A DNA stretch of 64,000 bases from UTCFX2 sp963726375 (GTDB taxonomy: Bacteria; Chloroflexota; Anaerolineae; Anaerolineales; UBA4823), in the NCBI GenBank assembly GCA_963726375.1, contig CAVSCE010000008.1, positions 186,001-250,000 on the forward strand. The letters are read 5' to 3'. Shown one piece after another: positions 10,656 to 19,892 of the stretch; the first letter of the stretch is position 1, and each line of letters starts with the position of its first letter. Under the pieces are notes generated by a model that was not told the origin of the DNA, did not search any database, and worked only from the letters and a program-made list of their open reading frames with translations. Made by a program: the position numbers and the translations under genes.

Positions 10656-11441
10656 CTAAACCAGGCAGCTCTTTATGATTTCAAGCATTTGATTGTGGAT
10701 TCCCGGCGCGGCTGCCAGGACAGAGCATGGCGGCGTGATCGTGTCAGTATCACCATCAACCTTTGTGACCCGCGCCCCTGATTCCACGGCGATCAGCCCT
10801 CCTGCAGCCACATCCCACGGTTTGAACCGTAGTTCCCAATATCCATCCACGCGCCCGCTGGCAACATAGCAGAGATCAAGCGCCGCCGACCCCGATCTCC
10901 GGACTCCCCGGGTGTTCAGCGAGAAATAAGCAAACAGGTCCAGGTTGTTATGCGGATGGGTGCGGATATCGTATCCGAAATTCGTGGTTAACAGACAGGA
11001 ATTCAGATCTTCTGCCTTTGAAGCCCGCAGCTGAACCCCGTTCAACCAGGCACCCACCCCGGCCTCGGCGCAGAAACACTCATCCCGGATGGGATCGTAA
11101 ACCACCCCAAACCGCATCCTCCCTTTTTCAGCAAACCCAATTGATACCGCAAAATGCGGCAGACCGTGTGCAAAGTTCACGGTCCCATCCATCGGATCTA
11201 GAAACCACACGAAGCTGCTCGACCCTGGCGTCTCTCCGCTCTCCTCAGCGACAATGCTATGTCCAGGATACCGGTCATGGATTTCTTCAATCAGCAGTTT
11301 TTCAGACTTTTGATCGGTGTCGGTAACCAGGTCAATCTCACCCTTGAGAAAGACCCGCTTTTCCGCGCCCAATCCAGCTCGCAGGATTTCGCCAGCCTTT
11401 CGAGCCAGGGTTTCTATTTCAATCAGGGTTGGCTTATTCAA
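10656..11441 (-). CDS. Inositol monophosphatase family protein (SuhB-like)
   Basis: Mg-dependent, Li-sensitive type sugar/inositol phosphatase. Metal ligands are visible as AEESGE (E66/E67), LDPMDGTVNF (D82, D85) and the C-terminal WDVAAGGLI. Length 261 is normal. The only start in frame with the conserved N-terminus is TTG at 11441, overlapping the TGA of the upstream response regulator in TTGA, which implies translational coupling. The substrate (inositol-1-phosphate, a histidinol-phosphate-like compound or another sugar phosphate) is not decidable here. Confidence 0.9.
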   Translation of the reverse strand: MNKPTLIEIETLARKAGEILRAGLGAEKRVFLKGEIDLVTDTDQKSEKLLIEEIHDRYPGHSIVAEESGETPGSSSFVWFLDPMDGTVNFAHGLPHFAVSIGFAEKGRMRFGVVYDPIRDECFCAEAGVGAWLNGVQLRASKAEDLNSCLLTTNFGYDIRTHPHNNLDLFAYFSLNTRGVRRSGSAALDLCYVASGRVDGYWELRFKPWDVAAGGLIAVESGARVTKVDGDTDTITPPCSVLAAAPGIHNQMLEIIKSCLV

Positions 11442-12137
11442 GCGCGGTTTGTGTTTTGCTGCAATAGACGATATAGCTCATCCAATTCGGCCTGGATTTC
11501 ATCACGCTGCTTGCATGACCTCCTCCAGCAATGCCTGGAAGGCTTTTTTCTGGCTTTCGGGGAGCGTCAGCAGAAGCTTTTCAGTCCTTTGTATCTGAGT
11601 GAGCTTATGGCGCAGCTTATTGAACAGCCGATTCCGGTAGCCTCGGTAAAAATCCTGCTCCCCAAGCGGCCTCGGTGCGGCAGGAGGACAGCAGGTCAGC
11701 ACTTCGGCGACAGTCAGCAGAAAATCCTCAGTGTCGACAGGTTTTTCCAGGAAACGAACCGCTCCCAGGCTGATCCCAAACACCTTGTCTTCCGGGGTGA
11801 CATAGGTAGCGGAAAGGAAAATGATTGGAATGCTGCTGGTTTTCGAGTCGCTTCGCAGCTTGTGAACCAGTGCATAGCCATCCAGTTTTGGCATCAGGAT
11901 ATCGGTGATCACCAGCGCCGGTCTTTCCCTGGCGATGCATTCCAGTGCTTCCTGTCCGTTTCGAGCTGTGACCGTTGGATATCCCTTGAAGCGCAGGGTG
12001 ACATCCAGGAGCTCCAGGATATTGGGCACATCTTCCACAACCAGAATCGGACCGTAAGGTACGCTGCTCATACGGCTATTGTAGCCGGCACCGGCGTGTT
12101 GATCAATCCTCATTTCTGTAAGGCCAATAACCATCAT
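11438..12137 (-). CDS. Response regulator receiver protein with C-terminal helical tail, one frameshift
   Basis: A CheY-like receiver domain with the acidic pair ED, phospho-acceptor D in VITDILMPKLDGY (residue 57 if the start is the ATG at 12071), LSAT and the Lys in FLEKP. It is followed by about 85 residues of charged helix and no DNA-binding or enzymatic output domain. The apparent stop near 11502 is followed, after a one-base shift, by DEIQAELDELYRLLQQNTNR, a convincing coiled-coil end whose TGA overlaps the TTG of the next gene; I therefore extend it to 11438. ATG 12137 overlaps the upstream HD gene stop (ATGA) with GGAG ahead; ATG 12071 is the alternative start. Confidence 0.82.
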
Positions 12138-12808
12138 TCTCCAACTTCCAGGGCAAGGCCTTTAAAAAATGTGTCCATCCTTTGCTGGCGGGCTTTTGAA
12201 AGCAGCTTCCCACCTTTCGTGCAGAGGCGTTCCTGGATTTTCACCAGCTTGAACAGGTATTCGTGATATGCGCTGTGCGGCTCGCCCGGTTCCAGGCATC
12301 CGGTTTGAAGGAAGCTGGTCGAAGGGCGGGAATAGAAGGGCTGCCCGGCTCTGACTGCGTAAGCGATTGCCCGCGCCACGCCGACCGCTCCAATCGCATC
12401 CAGCTTATCTGCATCAAAAACCACCCTGGCCTCCAGGGTCTGCGGCGCAGTGGAGAGTTCACGATAGCGGTGGGCCTGGATGCAGTGTTTCACCTCAGCG
12501 ATCCGCTCTTCAGGCCAGCTTTCTTCCTCCAAAACACGCTGTGCCAGCTCTGCTGAAATGAGGTGGTGGTCGCCTCGCACGCCTGGTGTGTGAGAGTCAA
12601 ATTGAATGTGATTTTCACTGCAGGTCGAATCGATTCCGGTCTCAACCTGGGCGTCGTGCAGAAGGACAGCAGCAGCTACAACCTCAAGGTCGGCGCCTTC
12701 CAAGCGAGCTAAATAATCTGCCAGGCGCAGCACCCGCAGGACATGATCAAAGCCGTGCACCGGGTCGCCGGCTGGATACCAGCTGCGGGCTTGTTCAATG
12801 GTGGGCAT
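12134..12808 (-). CDS. HD-domain metal-dependent phosphohydrolase (YedJ/YpgQ-like)
   Basis: A 224-residue single HD domain: GFDHVLRVLRLA gives the first His, AVLLHDAQ the HD pair, HCIQAHRY the downstream His residues and VFDADKLDAIGAVGVARAI the last Asp. Small HD proteins of this type hydrolyse nucleotides or other phosphates. It sits between hutI (14 bp upstream) and the response regulator (4-bp overlap), so it is part of a co-transcribed run. Substrate unknown. Confidence 0.82.
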   Translation of the reverse strand: MPTIEQARSWYPAGDPVHGFDHVLRVLRLADYLARLEGADLEVVAAAVLLHDAQVETGIDSTCSENHIQFDSHTPGVRGDHHLISAELAQRVLEEESWPEERIAEVKHCIQAHRYRELSTAPQTLEARVVFDADKLDAIGAVGVARAIAYAVRAGQPFYSRPSTSFLQTGCLEPGEPHSAYHEYLFKLVKIQERLCTKGGKLLSKARQQRMDTFFKGLALEVGE

Positions 12809-12821
12809 ATATCTGGACCGA

Positions 12822-14072
12822 TCAGACCGGGTAGATCTGCCCCTTCTTGATCACAGTCTTGACCAGATTCGTCCCAAAACGGTAGCCCAGCTGCCTGTAA
12901 TCCGGGACAGAAAGGATAAGCATATCCGCCTGCTTTCCCGCTTCCAGTGATCCTATTCGGTCTGAACGCCCGACCGCAGCCGCGGCGTTGATTGTCGCTG
13001 CAGCAATCGCTTGGGCAGGGGTCAGGCGCAGATAACGGCAGGCCAGCGCGATCGCAAACTGCATGCTTTCGCACCAGGCCGTCCCGGGGTTAAGATCGGT
13101 AGCGATCGCGAGCAAACCACCTTCCTTTAGAAATTCTTGAGCTGGTGTGTATTCCCTTTCTGCCAGGCCAAATGGCGTACAGGGCAGAGATACACCTACA
13201 GTATTCGAATGAGCCAGCGTCCAAATATCTTCCATCGAGGTCTTCACCAGGTGGTCAGCTGATGCTGCCCCCAGCTCTGCGGCCAATCGGGCTCCTCCCA
13301 GGTTCTCAAATTCATCGGCGTGGATCTTCAGCGGAAATCCACACGTTTTTGCTTGAGACAGAATTTGGCGCGATTGATCAAGTGAAAAGGCGCCGGTTTC
13401 ACAGAACACATCGACAAAAGGCGCCGGCAGGAAAGGAGCATGCTGCTCCCACCATTCTTTCAGCATCGGCAGCATGGTGTTGCAGATCAAAGCTGTATAC
13501 TCGTCCGGGCGGTCGCGATACTCGGGTGCAATAGCATGAGCCCCCAGAAAGGTAGGGACAATCTCTAGCGGACCTTCTCGGTTCAGTGCCAATAAAGCCT
13601 GCAGCATACGCAGCTCAACTGCGGTGCGCAGTCCATATCCGGTCTTGACCTCGGCAGTTGTAGTGCCATGAACAAACATGCTGTGCAGGCGCGGTCGGGT
13701 TTGATCCTTAAGCATATCCAACGAAGAGGTGCGCGTTGCCCGCACCGTTGAAAGGATTCCCCCACCAGCGGCAAGGATTTCCATATAAGTCTTGCCCTGC
13801 AGGCGCAGCTCAAACTCAGCTGCCCGGTCTCCAGCCCAGATTGCGTGGGTATGCGGATCAACAAATCCAGGCATGACGACGCTGCCGCCGGCGTCAAGCA
13901 GTGGTTGGTCGGGATAAGCAATTCGCAGCTCTTCGCTGGGACCCACCGCTGCGATTTGCTGGTCTTGAAACAGTAATGCACCATTCGGGATGATAGACAA
14001 CCTTCCGAGCTCGCTGCCGCGCTGCGGTCCTCCCGCCAGAGTGATTATTTGAGAAGCAGAATGAATTAACAT
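12822..14072 (-). CDS. hutI: Imidazolonepropionase HutI
   Basis: Opens imidazolone-5-propanoate to formiminoglutamate, the third step of histidine degradation. The amidohydrolase metal site is visible as MPGFVDPHTHAIWAG near residue 65, GAHAIAPE, LKIHADEFENLGG and LAIATDLNPGTAW. I chose ATG 14072, giving MLIHSASQIITLAGG as in the family with AGGA ahead, over a TTG 48 bases upstream. About 416 residues, normal. hutH and hutU are not in the window. It is divergent from the lyase gene. Confidence 0.93.
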   Translation of the reverse strand: MLIHSASQIITLAGGPQRGSELGRLSIIPNGALLFQDQQIAAVGPSEELRIAYPDQPLLDAGGSVVMPGFVDPHTHAIWAGDRAAEFELRLQGKTYMEILAAGGGILSTVRATRTSSLDMLKDQTRPRLHSMFVHGTTTAEVKTGYGLRTAVELRMLQALLALNREGPLEIVPTFLGAHAIAPEYRDRPDEYTALICNTMLPMLKEWWEQHAPFLPAPFVDVFCETGAFSLDQSRQILSQAKTCGFPLKIHADEFENLGGARLAAELGAASADHLVKTSMEDIWTLAHSNTVGVSLPCTPFGLAEREYTPAQEFLKEGGLLAIATDLNPGTAWCESMQFAIALACRYLRLTPAQAIAAATINAAAAVGRSDRIGSLEAGKQADMLILSVPDYRQLGYRFGTNLVKTVIKKGQIYPV

Positions 14073-14227
14073 TGCATGTCCTGTTATCTCAGCTGACTTC
14101 TGGTGGCTGACAGTCGCCAACAGCCATTTCTGGTCAATTTTACCATTTTAGCTACTGCTCGATGACCTTTCCAACAGACCGCTTTTCCGACAAAAACGGT
14201 ATAATTTACTGAGGAGGCGATCTATTT

Positions 14228-15667
14228 ATGGAATACCGAATTGAACGCGATTCGCTTGGAGAGATACAGGTCCCCAGCAATGCTCTCTACGGTGCGCAAA
14301 CACAGCGTGCTGTCGTCAATTTCCCAATCTCAGGAATGCGCCCCTGGCGGGCATTTATCTGGTCGATCGCGACGGTTAAACGTGCCGCAGCCGAGGTCAA
14401 CCGTGACCTCGGCTTGCTGGAAGGGGATCTGGCAGCTGCCATCATCCAAGCTGCCCAGGAGGTGATAGACGGGAGATGGGATGACCAATTCGTGGTTGAT
14501 CCCTTCCAGGCCGGCGCAGGCACCAGCCACAACATGAATGCGAACGAAGTCATCGCCAACCGTGCCGCTCAAATCCTCGGCAGCGTGCCCGGTCAATCTA
14601 AAATTCATCCCAATGATCATGTTAATATGGCTCAGTCCACCAACGATGTTATCCCTACCGCCATCCGCCTGGGTGTTCTCTGGAGGTTGGATGAACTCCT
14701 CGGTGTTGTGGACGATCTTGCAGGCGGTTTGAGCAGAAAGGCAGCTGAATTCGATGGAATCGTTAAATCCGGGCGCACCCATCTTCAGGATGCTGTTCCC
14801 ATCCGGATGGGACAGGAATTCTCTGCTTATGCGCTGGCTGTCACACGTGACCGCGACAGGATCAAGCGCTCTGCCGAAGGCTTGCGCCGCCTGGGTATTG
14901 GTGGGACTGCAGTTGGCACCGGCCTCAATGCTCATCCGGACTTTCACCGCCGCATGGTTCAGCGCATTATCGAGCTGACCGGCATTGAATGTTATCCTTC
15001 CGAAAATCTATTTGAGAGCATGCAGTCGATGGCTGATGCTGCCGATTTTTCTGCTTCTCTGCGCACCCTGGCGATCACATTGACCCGCATCGCCAATGAT
15101 TTCCGGCTGTTAGCCTCCGGCCCGGCCACCGGTCTGGACGAGCTCCACCTGCCGACCGTCCAACCGGGTTCCAGCATTATGCCGGGTAAAGTCAATCCTG
15201 TCCTGGCAGAAATGCTGAACATGGCGATGTTCCACATCCAGGGCTGCGATCTGACCGTCTCTCTCGCTGCCCAGGCCGGCCAGCTCGAACTTAATGTGAT
15301 GATGCCCATCATCGCACACAACCTGTTCGAATCGATGCAGGTGATGATCGGCGCCGTCCGCGCCTTTACAGAAAAGTGCGTCCTCGGCTTGCAGGCTCAC
15401 CATGCGAAAGCAGAAAGCTGGTTAGAGAAAAATGCCATAATCGTCACGGCGTTAAATCCTTTGATCGGTTATGCCGCCGGAGCAGACCTGGTCAAAGAAA
15501 GCCTGGCCAGCGGACGAACGCTGCGCCAGGTCGCACTGATAAAAGCAGCCGCCGGCAAGCTCAACCACCTGTCAGAAAACCGCACGGTCACCCCTGCCGA
15601 GATCGAGCAGGCTCTGGCTGACGTGCGCCAGTTAACTGAAAGCGGCATCAACCGGGGAGACATCTGA
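14228..15667 (+). CDS. Aspartate ammonia-lyase / class II fumarase family protein
   Basis: Superfamily signature PGSSIMPGKVNPV, plus THLQDAVPIRMGQE and GTGLNAHPDF. Features closer to aspartase than to fumarase are ENLFESMQSM, GLDELHLPTVQPGSS and AGQLELNVMMPII; GGTAVGTGLN is shared with fumarase. I therefore favour L-aspartate to fumarate plus ammonia, but fumarate hydratase is not excluded. 479 residues, full length. A TATAAT at 14200-14205 and GAGGAG ahead of the ATG suggest its own promoter. Confidence 0.85.
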   Translation: MEYRIERDSLGEIQVPSNALYGAQTQRAVVNFPISGMRPWRAFIWSIATVKRAAAEVNRDLGLLEGDLAAAIIQAAQEVIDGRWDDQFVVDPFQAGAGTSHNMNANEVIANRAAQILGSVPGQSKIHPNDHVNMAQSTNDVIPTAIRLGVLWRLDELLGVVDDLAGGLSRKAAEFDGIVKSGRTHLQDAVPIRMGQEFSAYALAVTRDRDRIKRSAEGLRRLGIGGTAVGTGLNAHPDFHRRMVQRIIELTGIECYPSENLFESMQSMADAADFSASLRTLAITLTRIANDFRLLASGPATGLDELHLPTVQPGSSIMPGKVNPVLAEMLNMAMFHIQGCDLTVSLAAQAGQLELNVMMPIIAHNLFESMQVMIGAVRAFTEKCVLGLQAHHAKAESWLEKNAIIVTALNPLIGYAAGADLVKESLASGRTLRQVALIKAAAGKLNHLSENRTVTPAEIEQALADVRQLTESGINRGDI

Positions 15668-15775
15668 TTCTTTTACAGATACTTTATGGAATTTTTATCC
15701 TTCTGGCTTTATCATGAACCTGCTTTCAAGGATGCATTTCTCGATCGCTTGGACCCACGGTTGAGAGGATAAAAA

Positions 15776-16579
15776 ATGGAACCGGCGCAAATCCTGGTTA
15801 TTGAAGACGACGATATCGTAGCCCGTACAATCGAGCGAAGCCTGCGCGGGGAAGACTTCAGGGTCCTCCTGACAAACAGTGGGGTCGAAGGGCTCAAAGC
15901 CGCTCGCCGGCGGACCCCGGATCTGGTCATCCTGGATATCATCATGCCCGGTATGGACGGCTATGCAGTCTGCCGTGAGATGCGGTCGGACCCTCTCCTG
16001 GCTGATATCCCCATCCTGTTTTTAACAGCGAAGATTAAAGATGAGGATAAGATCGCTGGTTTTAACGCTGGAGCCGACGACTATCTCTGTAAACCCTTTA
16101 ATATCGATGAGCTGATCCTGCGTCTCCGCGCCATCCTCCGCCGGGCACACAGGCGCTCTGGGGGGCATCAGCTGGCGGCTGCTGCGGCTGCCGAAGCCGT
16201 TGGGAATTCAAGAACCATTCGTCCTCAGCCCGCCCGCATCGAAACCCGCCTGCTCGCGGAAGACACCTACCGAATATCTGTTGCCGGTTTCATCCTCGAC
16301 ACCCGGACATACGAGCTGATAACGCCCGCGCGCGGCAAAATCCGACTCACTCCTGTTCAATACGAGCTGCTTCACCATCTGATGTGTCATCCGGGAGAAA
16401 TATTCTCTCCGAGCCGTTTGCTTGATGAAGTATGGGATTATCCCTCTGACACGGGCAGCCCAGACCTTGTACGCGTTCATATAAAAAACTTGCGCGAGCG
16501 GATCGAAGAAGACCCGCACACACCTCGTTTTATCCAAACTGTCCCAGGCTATGGGTACACCATCAGCTCTGCCAGTTGA
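15776..16579 (+). CDS. OmpR/PhoB-family response regulator, orphan
   Basis: The receiver domain (residues 1-125) has the acidic cluster EDDD (10-13), phospho-acceptor D54 in LVILDIIMPGMDGY, T84 and K106. A Pro/Ala-rich linker of about 50 residues leads to a winged helix (about 180-267) with LTPVQYELLHHLMCHPGEIF and RVHIKNLRERIEEDP. It should bind DNA when phosphorylated. No histidine kinase lies beside it, so the partner is elsewhere. Confidence 0.92.
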   Translation: MEPAQILVIEDDDIVARTIERSLRGEDFRVLLTNSGVEGLKAARRRTPDLVILDIIMPGMDGYAVCREMRSDPLLADIPILFLTAKIKDEDKIAGFNAGADDYLCKPFNIDELILRLRAILRRAHRRSGGHQLAAAAAAEAVGNSRTIRPQPARIETRLLAEDTYRISVAGFILDTRTYELITPARGKIRLTPVQYELLHHLMCHPGEIFSPSRLLDEVWDYPSDTGSPDLVRVHIKNLRERIEEDPHTPRFIQTVPGYGYTISSAS

Positions 16580-16723
16580 ATATCGAATTTACTGGCACTT
16601 TACACTGGTTTCACAGCGGCTTTATTCAAATCCTTCTTTACGTGTGTAAAATTGATGAACAAATCTTTTTGATGAGCCCATCCTGATTTGGCGCGCGTCT
16701 TGATTTTTGCCGGTAGGAAGGAA

Positions 16724-17266
16724 ATGGACCAGGATAATCACACTTCCCTTTTTGTCTTGCTAGTGCAAGAGTTCCGACTCTGGCAACTATTAGCGCGCCT
16801 TGCCCGCCAGGAGAGGCAGGCCCTATATGAATGTAACACCCTCCGCCTGGCTGCGCTGTTCACATCAAAGATACCTTTGATGGAATCGCTTGTTTCATGT
16901 CAGCATAAACGACATGTCTTGTTCTTCTCCAGCGAGCCGCCTAACAACAGGCTCGCTGACCGCATGCTGGCTCAGCACCAGATTCCTTATGATGGATTGA
17001 ATGAAGTTGAGGCAAACCTGGTGCTTTGCCTGATTGGCGGCATTCAGACGCTCGTTCAACAGATCAGCGAGCTGGCACTGGGTAATTACGCCCTTGCGGA
17101 TTGTTCGTTGAAACGCCTTTGGGGAATCCAATCCTGGTTGGATCGAGACCAGCAAATCAACCTGCCAGATCTGCTCGCGTTCACCCTTAATGAGAATGAA
17201 GCGCTTCAACAAAAGCCGTCCGCTTCATTTTCGGCGATCCCCACGCCTGCACCAGTGCAGGTTTGA
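16724..17266 (+). CDS. Helical protein of unknown function (FlgN-like length and style)
   Basis: The start is taken as ATG 16724 (MDQDNHTSLFVLLV), which follows AGGAAGGAA; an earlier start 36 bases upstream gives an unconvincing N-terminus. About 180 residues, mostly amphipathic helix (LLARLARQERQALYECNT), with a short Pro-rich tail. The helix pattern and length recall FlgN-type secretion chaperones, but there is no motif that settles it and no flagellar gene nearby. It is convergent with the tRNA cluster. Confidence 0.5.
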   Translation: MDQDNHTSLFVLLVQEFRLWQLLARLARQERQALYECNTLRLAALFTSKIPLMESLVSCQHKRHVLFFSSEPPNNRLADRMLAQHQIPYDGLNEVEANLVLCLIGGIQTLVQQISELALGNYALADCSLKRLWGIQSWLDRDQQINLPDLLAFTLNENEALQQKPSASFSAIPTPAPVQV

Positions 17267-17278
17267 AGCCTTTTCAAT

Positions 17279-17308
17279 AAAAAACCTCAGGAAGTTTGTT
17301 CCTGAGGT
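17279..17308 (-). terminator. Rho-independent terminator of the tRNA cluster
   Basis: Perfect 9-bp stem (acctcagga/tcctgaggt, 17284-17292 with 17300-17308), 7-base loop, then six T on the minus strand. It closes the Phe-Gly-Cys tRNA unit and also lies just past the end of the convergent gene. Confidence 0.88.
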
Positions 17309-17328
17309 CCAGAAAAAGTTCTTTCTAG

Positions 17329-17399
17329 AGGCGACGACGGGATTTGAACCCGTGGTCAGGGTTTTGCAGACCCTTGCCTTACCACTTGGCCACGTCGCC
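17329..17399 (-). tRNA. tRNA-Cys (anticodon GCA)
   Basis: 71-nt cloverleaf: acceptor GGCGACG/CGTCGCC, anticodon loop CTGCAAA within AGGGT/ACCCT, T loop TTCAAAT. Discriminator U73 is the cysteine identity base. CCA is not encoded. Third gene of a three-tRNA minus-strand unit. Confidence 0.96.
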
Positions 17400-17413
17400 G
17401 TGTGAATAGAAAG

Positions 17414-17486
17414 AGCGGGCAACGGGACTCGAACCCGTGACCTTCTCCTTGGCAAGGAGGTGTTCTACCAACTGAACTATGCCCGC
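17414..17486 (-). tRNA. tRNA-Gly (anticodon GCC)
   Basis: 73-nt cloverleaf: acceptor GCGGGCA/TGCCCGC, D stem GTTC/GAAC, anticodon loop TTGCCAA, T loop TTCGAGT, discriminator U. The top pair of the anticodon stem is a C-A mismatch. CCA is not encoded. Confidence 0.95.
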
Positions 17487-17517
17487 AGTCGGCCAGTTTC
17501 GCAGTCAAGGCCGAGAA

Positions 17518-17590
17518 TGCCGAGAGCCAGAATCGGACTGGCGACACCATGATTTTCAGTCATGTGCTCTACCAACTGAGCTATCTCGGC
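17518..17590 (-). tRNA. tRNA-Phe (anticodon GAA)
   Basis: 73-nt cloverleaf: acceptor GCCGAGA/TCTCGGC, D stem GCTC/GAGC, anticodon stem CATGA/TCATG with loop CTGAAAA, discriminator A. CCA is not encoded. First gene of the tRNA unit, with its promoter presumably in 17591-17700. Confidence 0.96.
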
Positions 17591-17843
17591 CAATATTGAA
17601 GTACCCTGTTAAAGAGCCCGGATATTTTACTCATTAGTCGAGTGCTTGTCAAGCGCGTCTGTGCGAACGGTACAGGGGCTAATTCAATGATCTATGCTCT
17701 CCCCAACGACCATCGCAAGCTTACTGATCTCTTCCGTGATGATGTATAATCAAAAACGCAGCCAGCGCCAGGATGGCGATCTGACTCAGCATTTTGATCC
17801 CAGACTTCCCTCTTGAACAACCAAGACGGGACGAGGAGTATGG

Positions 17844-18489
17844 ATGGAAATCACCTGGTATGGCCTCTCGTGCTTCCGATTCAGCGAGCGCGGCCTGGCA
17901 AGCGTCGTCACGGATCCTTACGACCATCAAGTTACCGGTTATGAATCACTCAAACTCAAAGCTGATATCGTCACGATCAGCCACGACGTCGCCAGGTCAC
18001 AACTACGTCAATATCGTCAAGGGCAAGACTCATGTGCTAACCGGACCGGGTGAATATGAAATCGGCGGCGTATTCATCACGGGCGTGCAAACGAACGGTA
18101 CCAAGCGATCATCCGATGAGCCGCGAAACACCCTGTATGTTTTCGATTATGAAGGCCTGACGGTCGCCCACCTTGGAGATCTGCGCCGCGTCCCCAGCCA
18201 AACCGAAATTGAAACCCTGGGCAATGTCCAAATCGCGTTGGTGCCTGTTGGCGGTGGGGGAGGCCTGTCAGCAGCTAAGGCAGTCGAAGTTGTCAGCCAG
18301 CTGGAGCCCGGGATCGTCATCCCGATGCACTACAACATCCCTGGAAGCAGCCTGAAGTTGGGTCCGGTCACAAAATTCTTGAAAGAGATGGGGATTGCTA
18401 ACGTCGAATCTCAGCCATCCTTGAGAATTACCATGAACGGGATTCCAGACGAAACGCGCGTTGTTTTATTAGATTACACACGGTCCTAA
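17844..18489 (+). CDS. MBL-fold metal-dependent hydrolase, UlaG/UPF0173-like, one frameshift
   Basis: The N-terminus MEITWYGLSCFRF and DIVTISHDV match the UlaG-like branch of metallo-beta-lactamase folds. After a one-base loss near 17990 the frame continues HNYVNIVKG, YEIGGVFITGV, VAHLGDL and IPMHYNI, carrying further metal ligands. About 215 residues. GAGGAG precedes the ATG. The first motif reads SHDV-(P)GHN rather than a full HxHxDH, as is common in this branch. Physiological substrate unknown. Confidence 0.82.
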
Positions 18490-18513
18490 AGTCGTTCAGC
18501 AGGAGCAACCAAC

Positions 18514-18816
18514 GTGGCAGTAAAAATCTTGATGACATGGGATATCTTGACCGGCCGTGAACAAGAATACTTTGAGTTTGTTGTCCGGGATTTTATCCCC
18601 GGCATCCAGCACATGGGGATGGAACCCAGCGATGCCTGGTTTACCATGTATGGGCCACAACCTCAAATCCTCGTTTCTGCCCAGATGCCCACTGTGAGCT
18701 CCCTGCAAAAAACCCTCAACTCGTCCGAATGGAAGGATCTTACCGGCCGCCTGTTGGATTATGTCGATAATTTTGCCTACAAAATTGTGCCGGCGCGCAG
18801 CGGTTTTCAAATGTGA
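18514..18816 (+). CDS. Small conserved-type protein, unknown function (possible dimeric alpha/beta barrel)
   Basis: 100 residues from GTG 18514 (VAVKILMTWDI); AGCAGGAGC lies ahead. Alternating strands and helices with few charged patches could form a ferredoxin-like dimeric barrel, but no family motif is visible. It is 24 bp after the UlaG-like gene and its TGA overlaps the GTG of mutY, so all three are probably co-transcribed. Confidence 0.68.
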   Translation: MAVKILMTWDILTGREQEYFEFVVRDFIPGIQHMGMEPSDAWFTMYGPQPQILVSAQMPTVSSLQKTLNSSEWKDLTGRLLDYVDNFAYKIVPARSGFQM

Positions 18817-19892
18817 ACCACCCCGAACTCGCTCAGACATTACTCGATTGGTATTCGCAGAACGCCCGTGATCTACCCTGGAGGAGAGACCCCGGTCCTT
18901 ATGCAGTATGGATCTCGGAGATCATGCTTCAACAAACTCGAGTTGAGACGGTCATCCCATACTTCAACCGCTGGATGGAACGCTTTCCCGGCGTCTCCAG
19001 CCTCGCAGAGGCATCTCAACAGGAGGTCCTGGCCGTTTGGGAGGGGCTTGGGTATTACAGCCGGGCTCGAAACCTGCACCGGGCGGCGCAGATCGTCATT
19101 GCAGAATACAACGGCGCCCTTCCCGAGGACATCTCCAGGTTGAGCAGTCTGCCAGGTATCGGTCGCTATACTTCTGGAGCAATCGCGTCGATCGCGTTCG
19201 GCATCGATGCACCTGCCCTGGATGGAAATATCCGTCGGGTCATGGCTCGGATTTTTGATGTCTCCGAGCCAGTCAGTTCTCCTGCAGGGGAGAAACAGTT
19301 ATATAGGCTTGTCGAAGCGCACTTGCCCCCAGGCAAAGCGGGAATTTACAATCAGGCTTTGATGGACCTGGGCGCAGCCGTATGCACGCCGCGAGCCCCA
19401 GACTGCCCCATATGCCCGCTCAGCATTTATTGCAAGGCTTTTGCCGGCGGTTTCCAGGGGGAGCGTCCCGTCCGGCTCCCCCGTATTCAGGTCCCCCATC
19501 ATACTGTCACTGCCGCTGTGATCTGCTCCAACAGCCAGGTACTGATCGCTCAGCGTCCTGCGGAAGGGCTCCTGGGAGGGCTTTGGGAATTCCCGGGCGG
19601 CAAACTCGAATTGGGCGAAAGCCTTGAAAACTGTCTGGTGCGAGAAATTTGCGAGGAGCTCCAGGTCGAGGTTGAGGTTGCAGGCAAGCTTGGAGTATAC
19701 AAACATGCCTACACCCACTTCAAAGTTACCGTGCATGCTTTCTTCTGCAGCCTGCGCACTGCCAAGACACCTCTTCCCATCCAGGTTCAGGATCTGGCAT
19801 GGGTTGCCTGCAGTGAGCTTGACGGTTTTCCCATGGGGAAAATTGACCGCATGATCTCCCGCGACCTGCAGGCAAGAGGGCTGCCATGTTGA
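18813..19892 (+). CDS. mutY: A/G-specific adenine glycosylase MutY
   Basis: Removes adenine mispaired with 8-oxoguanine. The helix-hairpin-helix glycosylase has catalytic E36 in WISEIMLQQT, LPGIGRYTSGAI as HhH, and the Asp in LDGNIRRV. The 4Fe-4S cluster ligands are spaced C-x6-C-x2-C-x5-C (CTPRAPDCPICPLSIYC). The C-terminal Nudix-like domain shows GGLWEFPGGKLELGESLE. 359 residues. It starts with GTG in a 4-bp overlap with the preceding gene and overlaps the next gene by 7 bp. Confidence 0.96.
   Translation: MNHPELAQTLLDWYSQNARDLPWRRDPGPYAVWISEIMLQQTRVETVIPYFNRWMERFPGVSSLAEASQQEVLAVWEGLGYYSRARNLHRAAQIVIAEYNGALPEDISRLSSLPGIGRYTSGAIASIAFGIDAPALDGNIRRVMARIFDVSEPVSSPAGEKQLYRLVEAHLPPGKAGIYNQALMDLGAAVCTPRAPDCPICPLSIYCKAFAGGFQGERPVRLPRIQVPHHTVTAAVICSNSQVLIAQRPAEGLLGGLWEFPGGKLELGESLENCLVREICEELQVEVEVAGKLGVYKHAYTHFKVTVHAFFCSLRTAKTPLPIQVQDLAWVACSELDGFPMGKIDRMISRDLQARGLPC

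Noticed and set aside
11259..12266. Open plus-strand frame (335 codons)
   Set aside because: Antisense to the inositol-phosphatase and response-regulator genes; no motif.
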